From contig JAZQGX010000250.1 in assembly GCA_045540275.1 (NCBI GenBank), positions 7,662 through 71,661 on the forward strand: DNA of 64,000 nucleotides, written 5' to 3'. Shown in pieces: positions 34,043 to 43,145 of this stretch (position 1 is its first letter; each line of letters starts with the position of its first letter). The DNA is from RGIG8368 sp045540275. GTDB taxonomy: Bacteria; Verrucomicrobiota; Kiritimatiellia; RFP12; UBA1067. The translations under genes and the position numbers were made by a program. Under the pieces are notes generated by a model, which was not told the origin of the DNA, did no database searches, and was given only the letters and a program-made list of their open reading frames with translations.

Positions 34043-34043
34043 T

Positions 34044-35234
34044 TTAGTACCTGAACATCAGACCGATCAAGCCCAGAAAGCGATCGTAGTCGTAGTAGTA
34101 GTAATCGCTAATGCGGTAATCGTACTGGATGCTTCCGTAAAGTGTAACGTACTTCATCAACTTGTAGTCAATGCGCAGACGGCTGGAGAAGTTGTCGTAG
34201 TCGAAGCTTGTTCCATAACCGTTCGAGTACTGCTCGTCATGGTTGCGATAGGCCAAATCAGCACGCAAAAAGACCTTTTTTGTCGGACGGTAGGTGGCAC
34301 CCACTGAGAAGTTGTAGACCATGTCCGCATTGCCAGCGCGATCTTCCGACGGCTGGAAGTAGCTTGAACCCATGGCGGTCAATGCCCACTTGCGATTGAG
34401 TATCCAGTTCACGTCGACGGTGTAAATCCAGCCGTACTTCATATCGTCGTTGCCGAAATCAAAGGCTGACATACCGGTCAAGAGTCGATATGAAATGTGC
34501 TCGGTTGCACGAGAGCCGATACCGGCCTGGATGTTGTAGGCTGTGCTGTCCGTTTTGTAGTAGGCAATTCCAGTTCCGTCGCTTTCGTAGAACTGAACAC
34601 CGCCGCGCAGGATGAAGTTGGTCTTTTCAGTCAGCTTGCGGGCTAGTTCAAGACCTACCGACCATTCTTCCCAACCGTAAAGCGGATAGTAGTCTCTGCT
34701 TTCGTTGTGGTAGTCGATGTTGGAGTAGGCCAAATCCAACGAAGCACTGAACTTGTCGCTGAACTGATAGGTTGCGATGCCGTAGGCATTGAAATACCAG
34801 CGATCTCTCCACAGACCGCCGTGATCGGGGGTGTCGAGAATCGTATCGGCGGCGCGAGAACGCACGAACTGTTCACCGAAAATCAACTTCCACTTGTTGT
34901 GCTCTTTCCAGATGCGCAGACGTTCGGACCAGCGGCTTCCATCCAGTTCGTCGTACTTGTTGTACCAGTCGTACGCATAGAACGCCGATCCGTCCATTCC
35001 CCAATCGTTGCCCGAGTAGCGAAGGTCGACACCGGGAATTACGGTGAAAATGGTATCTTTGTACTCGTCGTTATCGCTGTCGACATTGGTGTCATAGCGA
35101 CCTTCGACTTTAAGGTAGGGGGATACGTTCAAATCACCAAAGTTGAATCCCTGTGCGGCATGGGCCCCAACGGCACAAAACACTGCGGCACCGATCGAAC
35201 CGGCAACCAAGTTACTCTTTAAAATTTTTTTCAT
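34044..35234 (-). CDS. Outer-membrane beta-barrel protein of the exopolysaccharide locus
   Basis: This 396-residue exported protein has a signal peptide (MKKILKSNLVAGSIGAAVFCAVGAHA, residues 1-26) and then an almost continuous series of alternating aromatic/polar strands rich in Tyr, Trp and Asp. It ends in Phe-Arg-Tyr after a run of YYYYDYDRF, consistent with an outer-membrane barrel of about 16-18 strands. It resembles the barrel proteins (putative outer-membrane export or modification channels) found in other PVC and delta-proteobacterial exopolysaccharide loci. ATG at 35234 has GGAG 7 bases upstream; the six-codon longer form does not begin with a signal peptide. Confidence 0.78.
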   Translation of the reverse strand: MKKILKSNLVAGSIGAAVFCAVGAHAAQGFNFGDLNVSPYLKVEGRYDTNVDSDNDEYKDTIFTVIPGVDLRYSGNDWGMDGSAFYAYDWYNKYDELDGSRWSERLRIWKEHNKWKLIFGEQFVRSRAADTILDTPDHGGLWRDRWYFNAYGIATYQFSDKFSASLDLAYSNIDYHNESRDYYPLYGWEEWSVGLELARKLTEKTNFILRGGVQFYESDGTGIAYYKTDSTAYNIQAGIGSRATEHISYRLLTGMSAFDFGNDDMKYGWIYTVDVNWILNRKWALTAMGSSYFQPSEDRAGNADMVYNFSVGATYRPTKKVFLRADLAYRNHDEQYSNGYGTSFDYDNFSSRLRIDYKLMKYVTLYGSIQYDYRISDYYYYDYDRFLGLIGLMFRY

Positions 35235-35272
35235 TCTTGAACTCCGACGCATTAAGACTTATGTCGTATTTG

Positions 35273-36241
35273 TTAGATTCCGGTTCGTTGATTCTGATAG
35301 GGTAACGGGCGATGGGAGTCATCCTCGATCTCCCCCTTGACTGGACGCCGGCTTAATCCCGCTTCGGTTGCATGCGGATTGAATATCGCTCCGGACTGCG
35401 TAAATTCGTCATGGTCCGTGCCATTGGCCAACACATCGCCGATGGTGAGTTTCTTTCCGGCGTCATTGACATTCTGAATCATGTTCAAATCGGCGAGAAG
35501 GCTGAGGACCGTCTGGCTTCCGACCGCATTGCTGCGACCGCCAAGTGCTTTTGAAATTGCCAAAGGTTTGACGTCAGCGGCGGCAAGCATATCGGCATAG
35601 TCGCCATCGAGAGCTTTGGGCACCCATTTGCCCGCCAAATCTTCAATGCGGCCGTCCGGCAACTTTGCAATGATGCTCTTGCCGGTATCGACATCAGACG
35701 CCTTTGCCGAAGCTTTGATGAAGCAGAGGGCGACGAATGTGTCGCGAACCGCAGGATCGTCGGTCTGCGCATTGCGCTTGACGCAAGTGTCAATCGCTTT
35801 GTCGGCAATTTTCATGTAGCTTTCGTCCGTCAGCTTGTTGGTCTGCTGATTGAAACGCTTGGCCAGGGCATCGGTGACGGCCGGCAGATATTCAACCGGA
35901 ACCCCAGCGAAAATTTCCGCCATTATGGCATATTTTTCATCCCCTTTGCCGCCGGCAATCAAACCGACTGCGGCACGGACGAACGCAGCCGACTTTTCCG
36001 CCTGATTTACCGCCATGCGCGAGACCGCCTTGATGAGGCGCTGTGAAAAATAGGCTTTATCTTCAGAGGCAACCTGAGCGACTGTGCTTTTAAGCGTGTC
36101 ATAGTTGGACGCAGAAGGACCGATCTTCTTGAGCCATTGAGCTCTTGTCAACGTGCTCGCTTCCTCGGCATGGACAATCGGCACCGACAACATTATGGCT
36201 GCCGCCAACGATCCCACAAAAACTCCTAATGGTTTTTTCAT
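35273..36241 (-). CDS. Unknown exported alpha-helical protein in the exopolysaccharide locus
   Basis: This 322-residue protein has a clear signal peptide (MKKPLGVFVGSLAAAIMLSVPIVHAEE). The mature part is mostly helical and Ala/Lys-rich up to about residue 240, with repeated blocks of 40-45 residues (for example KAYFSQRLIKAVSRMAVNQA and YLPAVTDALAKRFNQQ) that may be helical-hairpin repeats. The C-terminal 60 residues look disordered and basic/proline-rich. No family recognised. Its fixed place between the Wza-like and barrel genes suggests a periplasmic accessory of polysaccharide export. Confidence 0.75.
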   Translation of the reverse strand: MKKPLGVFVGSLAAAIMLSVPIVHAEEASTLTRAQWLKKIGPSASNYDTLKSTVAQVASEDKAYFSQRLIKAVSRMAVNQAEKSAAFVRAAVGLIAGGKGDEKYAIMAEIFAGVPVEYLPAVTDALAKRFNQQTNKLTDESYMKIADKAIDTCVKRNAQTDDPAVRDTFVALCFIKASAKASDVDTGKSIIAKLPDGRIEDLAGKWVPKALDGDYADMLAAADVKPLAISKALGGRSNAVGSQTVLSLLADLNMIQNVNDAGKKLTIGDVLANGTDHDEFTQSGAIFNPHATEAGLSRRPVKGEIEDDSHRPLPYQNQRTGI

Positions 36242-36271
36242 TTGTGTTTTCTCCTTATACCAGACAAAAGA

Positions 36272-36940
36272 TTAATACCATGACTCGGGAACCCAGATGA
36301 CATCACCTGGCTTCAACTTAATATCCAAATCGACGCGACCGTCTTGACCGATCTTGTTGATGTCGACAATGAAACGTTTAAGCGAGCCGTCTTTTTCACG
36401 GCGGGTGACGCGCACCCGGCTCTTATCGGCAATCGGCAACGCATTGCCGCCGAGCATCAATGCCCGGGTAACCGTCAAATCGCGGGTGGAGGGCATATTG
36501 ACCGGCCCGGGACGGGTGACTGAACCCATAAGCAGGACGGTGCCCCAAGGCGATTTCAAGCCGGAGTTTTCCGTGTAGGCGAAACCGCACGAAACCTGAG
36601 GCTCGAGGAAATATTCCTTGAATTTCTCCCTAATGAGTGCCTCGACCTCCAGAAGGGTTTTCCCTTCGCACTTGATGGCGCCAACCAATGGCATCAGAAT
36701 CTCACCGTTGGCGTTGACCTCTTTCAGGCTTTCTTCAACGGCGGCATTGCCCGACGCGGTAACGCCGACGCGCAAAATCAAACCGGGAACGATTTTGGGA
36801 TCCCCCGACTCGACATAAATGGCCTGATTGTCAAATCCGGCACCCGCATCTTGATCTTCCAAAAATGAGGATATAATTTCACAACCTGCAAGCAAACTTG
36901 CGAGAAACAACAAAAAAATGTTTTTAAAAATCAATTTCAT
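36272..36940 (-). CDS. Wza-type polysaccharide export lipoprotein
   Basis: This 222-residue outer-membrane lipoprotein of the polysaccharide biosynthesis/export (Wza/OtnA) family forms or caps the export channel. The lipobox is LASLLAGC (Cys20). The export domain includes LILRVGVTASGNAAVEESL and ILMPLVGAIKCEGKTLLEVEALI, and a SLBB-type domain ends in KLKPGDVIWVPESWY. It is shorter than E. coli Wza (379), with a single SLBB repeat. ATG at 36940 is chosen because it gives the lipoprotein signal and AGGA lies 7 bases upstream; the frame is open 28 codons earlier. It is the first gene of the leftward locus. Confidence 0.9.
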   Translation of the reverse strand: MKLIFKNIFLLFLASLLAGCEIISSFLEDQDAGAGFDNQAIYVESGDPKIVPGLILRVGVTASGNAAVEESLKEVNANGEILMPLVGAIKCEGKTLLEVEALIREKFKEYFLEPQVSCGFAYTENSGLKSPWGTVLLMGSVTRPGPVNMPSTRDLTVTRALMLGGNALPIADKSRVRVTRREKDGSLKRFIVDINKIGQDGRVDLDIKLKPGDVIWVPESWY

Positions 36941-37014
36941 CTTGCCATCCTGAAAATGGTCCTTTTGTGGCAGCTTGAGGGGTAAAGGTACAATACACCC
37001 CACAAACGAGGCGT

Positions 37015-37044
37015 ATCTTACCATAGTTTAAGCACGCATGGCAA
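37015..37044 (-). promoter_or_regulatory. Candidate promoter for the exopolysaccharide locus
   Basis: On the minus strand, TTGCCA (37039-37044), an 18-base spacer and TAAGAT (37015-37020) lie about 75 bases before the wza-like ATG. A second possible -10 (TATAAT at 37050-37055) has no good -35. The region is divergent with the GH31 promoter. Confidence 0.4.
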
Positions 37045-37068
37045 GATGAATTATACGGGATTTTCACA

Positions 37069-37097
37069 TTGACATTTCTTCAAAAAAATCATAATTT
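37069..37097 (+). promoter_or_regulatory. Sigma-70-type promoter for the GH31 gene cluster
   Basis: A consensus TTGACA (37069-37074), a 17-base spacer and TAATTT (37092-37097) precede the GH31 start at 37141. It is the first promoter of the polysaccharide-degradation region and lies back to back with the exopolysaccharide promoter. Confidence 0.65.
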
Positions 37098-37140
37098 GAC
37101 TACAACTTTTGTCTTCAAGTGTTAGAAATGGGGATTTCTT

Positions 37141-38814
37141 ATGGCTTTGGAATATTTCTTTGATGGAAGATGGGGTTCGTTGCGCATAAGGCGGGCAATA
37201 ACGGTGTCGGCCTTGATGGTTGCAGTTGCGTTGCCGTCGGCATTCAATGCGTATGCCGATTCCGTTTCGCTGGATTTGCTGCCCGGCGAGTACTGGTGGG
37301 GAGGTCATACCTTCAAAGGCATGAAGATGCCGTATTCGGCGAAGAGAGAGTTCCGCGATTCGTTGATTGACAACAACGCCTGCAACCAGACCGTCGGGTT
37401 GCTGCTTTCCTCCAAAGGCCGCTGGATCTGGAACAACGAACCGTTCCGTTTTGAATTTAAAGACGGGAAATTGAGCCTGGCGGACAATGGCAAGGGGAAG
37501 TTCGAGCAGGGCCGGGCCAAGGAGGAGACGCTGCGCGGTGCATTCAGGGAGGCCAGCGCAAGATACTTTCCCGCTGACGGGAAAATGCCAGACGAACTGC
37601 TCTTTACCGCTCCGCAGTGGAATACTTGGGTGGAATTAACCTACAACCAGAATCAGCGTGATGTTTTGGCCTATGCCGAATCGATCATACGCAACGGGTT
37701 CAAACCCGGGGTGATAATGATCGATGACACCTGGCAACACGCTTACGGCGTCTGGGATTTCAATTATAAAAGATTTCCCAATCCCAAGGAGATGTGCGCG
37801 AAACTCCACAAAATGGGCTTCAAGGTCATGTTATGGGTATGCCCGTACGTCGGGCTTGACACATGGGAAATCCGCGAGGAGCTCAACAACTCCAAGGAAT
37901 GCGGATGCATCCGGGATAATTTCGGCAACATCGCGATATTCCACTGGTGGAACGGGCGTTCGGCCTGTGTTGATTTCACCAGCCCCCTCGGCCGCGATTG
38001 GTTTGCTGGAAAATTGCGCTATCTGCAGAACGAGTACGGGGTCGACGGTTTTAAGTTCGACGCGGGGGATATGTCGGCGTATGCGTTCAAGTTCAAGGCG
38101 CACACTCCCGAGGGCTGCACCGCTCACGGGCAGTCGAAAGCCTACGGCGAGTTCGGCCTACAATTTCCTCTTAACGAATATCGGACCGTATGGCAGTTGG
38201 CAGGGCGCCCATTGGCCCAGCGACTGCAGGACAAAGGCAACGGCTGGCACGATCTCAGGCAGTGCGTGAGCGACATTATCGCTTGCGGGGTGCTGGGATA
38301 TTCTTTCTGCTGTCCGGATATGATTGGCGGCGGACAATGGACTGTCTTTCACGGCGAGCGGGCCAAGAAAGCCAATTTCAAAGTGGTCGCCCGGTCGGCG
38401 CAGATGCATGCATTGATGCCCATGATGCAGTTCTCGCTGAATCCCTGGCGCGTTATGACCAATCCGGGGGATGAGAAATATTTGAAGGCGATTTCCAAAG
38501 CGGCAAAAATCCGTGAACGCTTTTCCGACAAAATCCTGAAATGCGCCAAGGCCTCCGCCAAAACCGGTGAGCCTATCGCGGCCCACATGGAGTATGCATT
38601 CCCGGGCAACGGCTTTGAGGAGATCTGTGACCAATGGGTGATTGACGGCGATTTGATCGTAGCCCCGATTCTGTCGGAAAACAACGCCCGGGAAGTTTCG
38701 CTTCCGCCCGGAAAGTGGCGCGATGACGAGGGGCGTGTTCATGTGGGGCCCGCCCGGATTAAGCTTGAAAAGGTTCCGCTTGACCGTTTGCCATTCTATA
38801 CGCTGGAGAAATAA
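37141..38814 (+). CDS. Glycoside hydrolase family 31 (alpha-glycosidase), exported
   Basis: This 557-residue GH31 enzyme belongs to the subgroup with a short N-terminal domain. The barrel begins PQWNTWVELTYNQNQ, then PGVIMIDDTWQ, VMLWVCPYVG, and GVDGFKFDAGD with the nucleophile Asp307. D364 in LQDKGNGW is the likely acid/base. GGGQW follows, and the C-terminal beta domain contains LIVAPILSENNAREVSLPPGKW. GH31 retaining enzymes release alpha-linked glucose, xylose, galactose or sulfoquinovose; specificity is not readable. A long basic n-region precedes a hydrophobic stretch and AYA cleavage site (about 40), so it is probably exported. It heads the run of carbohydrate genes, 2 bases before the next. 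Confidence 0.92.
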   Translation: MALEYFFDGRWGSLRIRRAITVSALMVAVALPSAFNAYADSVSLDLLPGEYWWGGHTFKGMKMPYSAKREFRDSLIDNNACNQTVGLLLSSKGRWIWNNEPFRFEFKDGKLSLADNGKGKFEQGRAKEETLRGAFREASARYFPADGKMPDELLFTAPQWNTWVELTYNQNQRDVLAYAESIIRNGFKPGVIMIDDTWQHAYGVWDFNYKRFPNPKEMCAKLHKMGFKVMLWVCPYVGLDTWEIREELNNSKECGCIRDNFGNIAIFHWWNGRSACVDFTSPLGRDWFAGKLRYLQNEYGVDGFKFDAGDMSAYAFKFKAHTPEGCTAHGQSKAYGEFGLQFPLNEYRTVWQLAGRPLAQRLQDKGNGWHDLRQCVSDIIACGVLGYSFCCPDMIGGGQWTVFHGERAKKANFKVVARSAQMHALMPMMQFSLNPWRVMTNPGDEKYLKAISKAAKIRERFSDKILKCAKASAKTGEPIAAHMEYAFPGNGFEEICDQWVIDGDLIVAPILSENNAREVSLPPGKWRDDEGRVHVGPARIKLEKVPLDRLPFYTLEK

Positions 38815-38816
38815 CG

Positions 38817-41800
38817 ATGTGCGATTTTTGCAAGCAAAGGATTGTAGGAAGCTTGTTGTTGGCACTTGCCGCGATGCCGCTGCTTCCGGCCCGGAGCGAG
38901 TCGTCGGCATATTTCAAGCCAGCCATATCCTATGTGGACGGAGCAGAATCCATCGCCAATCCCGCCCGCGGCAACGCCGGAGGCGGATGGATCACCTTCA
39001 AACCCGAGGGGTTGCCGAATTGGAAGGGGCATGGCACGTACCACTCTTCCTTGTGGGAATTGAGCCGTTTCTCGGCAGGGCGCGAGCAGAACGGCAAACG
39101 CCCCCCGGCTGCGCGCGTAGGCGGGGCGGATATTCCGATTTCCGAAGCGATGAAGCGCGATGTGCGGCGAAACCTTGCGGAAACGCGGGCGCTGGGCGGA
39201 TCGATGATTGTGCGGCTGGGGTATACTTGGAGCGAACATCCGGGATGCGAGCCTGAAAATTTCGATGTGCTGCTCGGCCATATCCGGGATCTGTCAAAAA
39301 TCATCGCCGAGTACGATGATGTGGTGGTTGCGATTGAGGCGGGAATCGCGGGGCCCTGGGGCGAGATGCACTCCTCCGATTACTGCAGACCCGAATACAT
39401 GAACCGCATTCTGAAAACATACTGCGACAATCTGCCGGACAGCATCTCGATTCTGGTGCGCGCTCCAAACTACATCTGCAAAATGGCGGATGCCGACACG
39501 GCTGGCACTTTAGCGAAGCTGCCGTTCAAAGATCGATATCTCAAGCGACTTGGAATGTACAATGACGGATATCTGGGCACCTGGTGGGATTACGGAACAT
39601 GGGCCGGTGATTTTACACGCGAGCGAGGCGTGCGAATGCTCAAGGAGTTCTCCGACCATCCGTACGGCGGTGAGATGGCTTACATCGGGCGCGATTGGCT
39701 CAATTCCAACATGGGGCTTTTCCAGCTGCAGAAATGGAATATCGTCAAGGAGTGGTACGATACCCATTTGAATTATTTGCGCAACATCGGCGAGCGCGGG
39801 CACACGCTAGCCACCTTTCTTACCGAAGAGTTGAAGTTCGATTCAAAACGCTATGCTTTTGACGGCGCGCCTTCGCTGACGGAATACGACGGCCTGTCGA
39901 TGAACAAGTTCGTTCGCGACCACATGGGCTACCGCTTTGTGGTGCGCGATGCGCGTTTGCCCGTGCGCATCGTTTCCGGCTCCAAATGCAAAATGGCGCT
40001 GGATATCGAAAACACCGGTTTTGGCAAACTGCTGCTGCCATCCCGGTTTGAAGTCGTGGTCAAATCGGGGGCGACCGAGTCGGTATGCGCCGCTGAGGCG
40101 AAGTTCAATATCGACGGCGGCAAAAAGGAACGGGTGATTTTCAGTTTTACCGCGCCGGACGTGGCTACCAACGGGATCTGCAAACTGTATTTGAGGGTCT
40201 CCTGTCCGTTGAAGGACGAAAAGCCGGGTGATATTCCGCGCCGTGCCGTCGCATTCGCCAACGCGGGGATGTGGGATGCGTCGCTTAAGGCGAATTTGCT
40301 CGGTGAAACCAAGGTGTTGACCACGGTCAAGGCCCGGTACCGGCTTGAGCAGCGCAAAGAGCGCTTGCGCAGGGAAGAGCTAAAAAAAAAAGAAGCGTTA
40401 GCCCCCGCCGGTGAAAAAGAACAAACGGCCAGCAGCGATCACGGCGATTGTTTCACCGATGAGCTGCCGCTGGTCGCCGACATGGCCAACTTCGAAGGGA
40501 AGCGCCGTTTTGTCCGCCAATGGAAGCAGCAGAAATGGAACGGGCAGCCGTTGACGGTGCGCAACGGCACTTTGGTTTTTACCGAGTCGGTTGCGGTGCA
40601 CGGCGGTCGTATCGACGTTGAGCCGGGCGCGACTTTGCGCTTCGCCAGAGGCTCTTATCTGGGGACGGGGCTCGGTGACGCCGGTACGCGTATTTTCAAA
40701 ATCGCTCCCGGTGCCCGACTTGAGATGGATGGCGTCAGATGGAATATGGACCACACCTGGGTGGTGCTTCCAAAAGGAGCCGACTGGCTTGCCGATTTCA
40801 GCAGTTTTTCGCTTGCCGGAGCGATGAAGGACAATCGCTGGGAAATTGGCGGCAAGGCGATGCTGGTGCGCGGCATCAACGTCAAAGAGGGGGACTGGGG
40901 CAATCGTCTGTCGGTGCATCTGAAGCCGGGCGGAGAGCTGCTCTTGGGCGGTCCCGTCTCTACCAATACGGCGAAGAGCTGTTCGCTCGATGTCATTCTC
41001 GAAGGCGGAGCCGTTTCATTGTTTTGGAGTGCCGCTATCGATCCGGGGTTGGTCCGTGTCGCTCCCGGCGCTTCGGTTGAAATCCGCGTGTCGCGGGGGG
41101 TCGAATTCGACGAATCGTCAATCTCGGTTCCGGCTGACGCCAAACTCAAAGTTGTTCGGAACGCGCCGCTGCCTGCCGGTTTGCCCGCACGATACACCTT
41201 TGATGTCAAGTACGACCGCACCGGCCGCAGTTACTGGATAAGCGCCGACGGATTCAAGTCCTCGGTTGCCGAGTTGGCTTTTCGCTACCCCAATCCGGAT
41301 TCCGAGTCTGCAATCGCGACTGAAACGCTGCGTACCGGGGATACGCTGTTCCGCAAACGCTTCCCCAATCATCCCGGGCGCAATTCGTGGCAGGTCCGGG
41401 CGGCGGTGCGCGATATTTACGGAGACGTGTATGCCACCAACATCACGGTCTCCCGTCCCAGCGCAGTGATACGTAAACCGGCGCCAAACCATCAGGTGCT
41501 GGTCGGACATACCGGATATGGCGATGCGCTTGATTTGACCGCGGACATCATGGAGAAGGATTTGTGCAATTTGTACGTCGGTTGGCATACTGCGTCAAAA
41601 ACCCATCCGGAAAAATGGCCGGAGGAAAAGAGGGAACGATGGTCGAAAATCATCGATGAGCGCAAGCTGTGGTCGATGAGCATCTACGGCGCGGACAACG
41701 AGAAGGCGCAGAAGAAACTGAAAGAGATATACGCGGAAAGATATCTGGGCAATAACATCGGGGAATATGCCAGTTTCATCTATCAGGGGCGCAAAGAATG

Positions 41801-43145
41801 CGGCATACCGATGAATCTGGATCTGCTTGCCGCCAAGAACGCGTTCGTCAACCGATATTGTTCAAAACCGGGCTTCGGCTGGATGTCCAGAGTGCCGTTT
41901 ATGTTTTCAACGTGCGGCGCCGCGCTTTCCTGCTACGAACTGGCCGGCGGCATCGATTTCATCTGCAACGAGCAGTGGGCGATCGGGGCGATGAACATCG
42001 GGCACACCTCCGGCGAGGCGCGTGGTGCGGCGCGCAAGTGGGGACCTGAATACTGGTGCGCCTGGAACGCCCACGAATGGCAAACCTGCGCGCTGCCGTA
42101 CCGCACCGATCAAAAGTATGATTCCTGTCTGGTGGGCTTTCTGCAGGAATATGTCGCGGGCACGTCCATCATTGTGCTGGAGTCCGGCGCTCAGGGCAAA
42201 CAGGCTTGGCAATACACTTCAGATACTCCGGATCAGCCGAAAGAGGAGCGTGCGAAGGAGGGGTACGACGGGTATGTTGCACAGCACTACCGGCAGGTCG
42301 TCAAAAAGTTTTATGATTGGGTAAAGGCGAATCCGCGCGACAAGGGAACTCCCGAAACGAGGATTGCGATGGCGCTTGGCAATCTTGACTCGTATCTCGG
42401 ACGTGAGGGAGGGTATGCGGTGTGGAGCCAGCATGATAACGCGCAGACCAATCGGCTGTGGAGATACGGTCCGCCCGAAGAGACGCAGGCACTCCTGAAA
42501 AATCTTTTTTTCCCCGTCCCCTCGGATTCGTTGGCGCCGTTTTCAAATCACTGGATCGGCGGAACTCCTTATGGACAGGTCGATGTGATGCAGGTCGACG
42601 ACGAGACGACCATCGCCGATCTTCGCCGCTACAAACTGCTGGTTTTCGGCGGATGGAATACGATGATGAGACTGGAGCGCGATGTTCTTGAACGCTATGT
42701 GAAGGCGGGCGGGACGCTGGTGATGTCGCGTCCGCAGTTGAGCACGCGCATCGACCGTAACTACAAGGAGTACACCGACGCCGATCTGATGCCGTTGTTT
42801 GATTTCCTCCCTCCAGAGGGCAAGCCCGGAGAATTTGTCGAAAAGAAGATTGGAAAGGGGCGCTATATTCTTTTTACCGGCAGGGAGTTTCCGGCGGCGA
42901 CAAGGGAAGGCGCGGAAATCTTCCGGAACAGGGTCTCGGCACTGGCCGGAGAGGTTAATCAAAGCGTAAGGATATCATCACGCGACGGTGAGGACGTCAA
43001 GCGCATAGCATACGGCGTGTATCCCAGGAAGATCTATTTTCTCAATACCGACACGAGGAAAAGCCGCACTTTCAACATTGAATATTGCGGAAAGAATCGG
43101 GTGATGACGCTCAATCCATGTGAAATCAAGGTGGTCGAAAGATGA
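38817..43145 (+). CDS. Giant exported protein: DUF4874/DUF4832 plus putative glycosidase-like domain
   Basis: This 1442-residue protein has a signal peptide (SLLLALAAMPLLPARS). Residues 40-200 match DUF4874 (NPARGNAGGGWITF, GSMIVRLGYTWSE, EAGIAGPWGEMHSSDY). Residues 210-450 match DUF4832 (MYNDGYLGTW, YGGEMAYIG, HMGYRFVVRDARL, ENTGFGKLLLP). A charged linker (about 505-540) is followed by a beta-rich, probably beta-helical part (550-880). Residues 892-1442 form a barrel-like domain homologous to the whole next protein. Shared blocks are LGNNIGEYA, GGIDFICNE (Glu1052), AHEWQTC or its NAHEWQTC variant, and LESG (Glu1122), then GGWNTM and a GATase-like segment ending FLNTD. It probably acts on a complex glycan. 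The stop overlaps the next start. Confidence 0.8.
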   Translation: MCDFCKQRIVGSLLLALAAMPLLPARSESSAYFKPAISYVDGAESIANPARGNAGGGWITFKPEGLPNWKGHGTYHSSLWELSRFSAGREQNGKRPPAARVGGADIPISEAMKRDVRRNLAETRALGGSMIVRLGYTWSEHPGCEPENFDVLLGHIRDLSKIIAEYDDVVVAIEAGIAGPWGEMHSSDYCRPEYMNRILKTYCDNLPDSISILVRAPNYICKMADADTAGTLAKLPFKDRYLKRLGMYNDGYLGTWWDYGTWAGDFTRERGVRMLKEFSDHPYGGEMAYIGRDWLNSNMGLFQLQKWNIVKEWYDTHLNYLRNIGERGHTLATFLTEELKFDSKRYAFDGAPSLTEYDGLSMNKFVRDHMGYRFVVRDARLPVRIVSGSKCKMALDIENTGFGKLLLPSRFEVVVKSGATESVCAAEAKFNIDGGKKERVIFSFTAPDVATNGICKLYLRVSCPLKDEKPGDIPRRAVAFANAGMWDASLKANLLGETKVLTTVKARYRLEQRKERLRREELKKKEALAPAGEKEQTASSDHGDCFTDELPLVADMANFEGKRRFVRQWKQQKWNGQPLTVRNGTLVFTESVAVHGGRIDVEPGATLRFARGSYLGTGLGDAGTRIFKIAPGARLEMDGVRWNMDHTWVVLPKGADWLADFSSFSLAGAMKDNRWEIGGKAMLVRGINVKEGDWGNRLSVHLKPGGELLLGGPVSTNTAKSCSLDVILEGGAVSLFWSAAIDPGLVRVAPGASVEIRVSRGVEFDESSISVPADAKLKVVRNAPLPAGLPARYTFDVKYDRTGRSYWISADGFKSSVAELAFRYPNPDSESAIATETLRTGDTLFRKRFPNHPGRNSWQVRAAVRDIYGDVYATNITVSRPSAVIRKPAPNHQVLVGHTGYGDALDLTADIMEKDLCNLYVGWHTASKTHPEKWPEEKRERWSKIIDERKLWSMSIYGADNEKAQKKLKEIYAERYLGNNIGEYASFIYQGRKECGIPMNLDLLAAKNAFVNRYCSKPGFGWMSRVPFMFSTCGAALSCYELAGGIDFICNEQWAIGAMNIGHTSGEARGAARKWGPEYWCAWNAHEWQTCALPYRTDQKYDSCLVGFLQEYVAGTSIIVLESGAQGKQAWQYTSDTPDQPKEERAKEGYDGYVAQHYRQVVKKFYDWVKANPRDKGTPETRIAMALGNLDSYLGREGGYAVWSQHDNAQTNRLWRYGPPEETQALLKNLFFPVPSDSLAPFSNHWIGGTPYGQVDVMQVDDETTIADLRRYKLLVFGGWNTMMRLERDVLERYVKAGGTLVMSRPQLSTRIDRNYKEYTDADLMPLFDFLPPEGKPGEFVEKKIGKGRYILFTGREFPAATREGAEIFRNRVSALAGEVNQSVRISSRDGEDVKRIAYGVYPRKIYFLNTDTRKSRTFNIEYCGKNRVMTLNPCEIKVVER

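Noticed and set aside
36941..37024. N-terminal extension of the Wza-like protein
   Set aside because: It would bury the lipoprotein signal; the ATG at 36940 gives a canonical lipobox and has a ribosome site.
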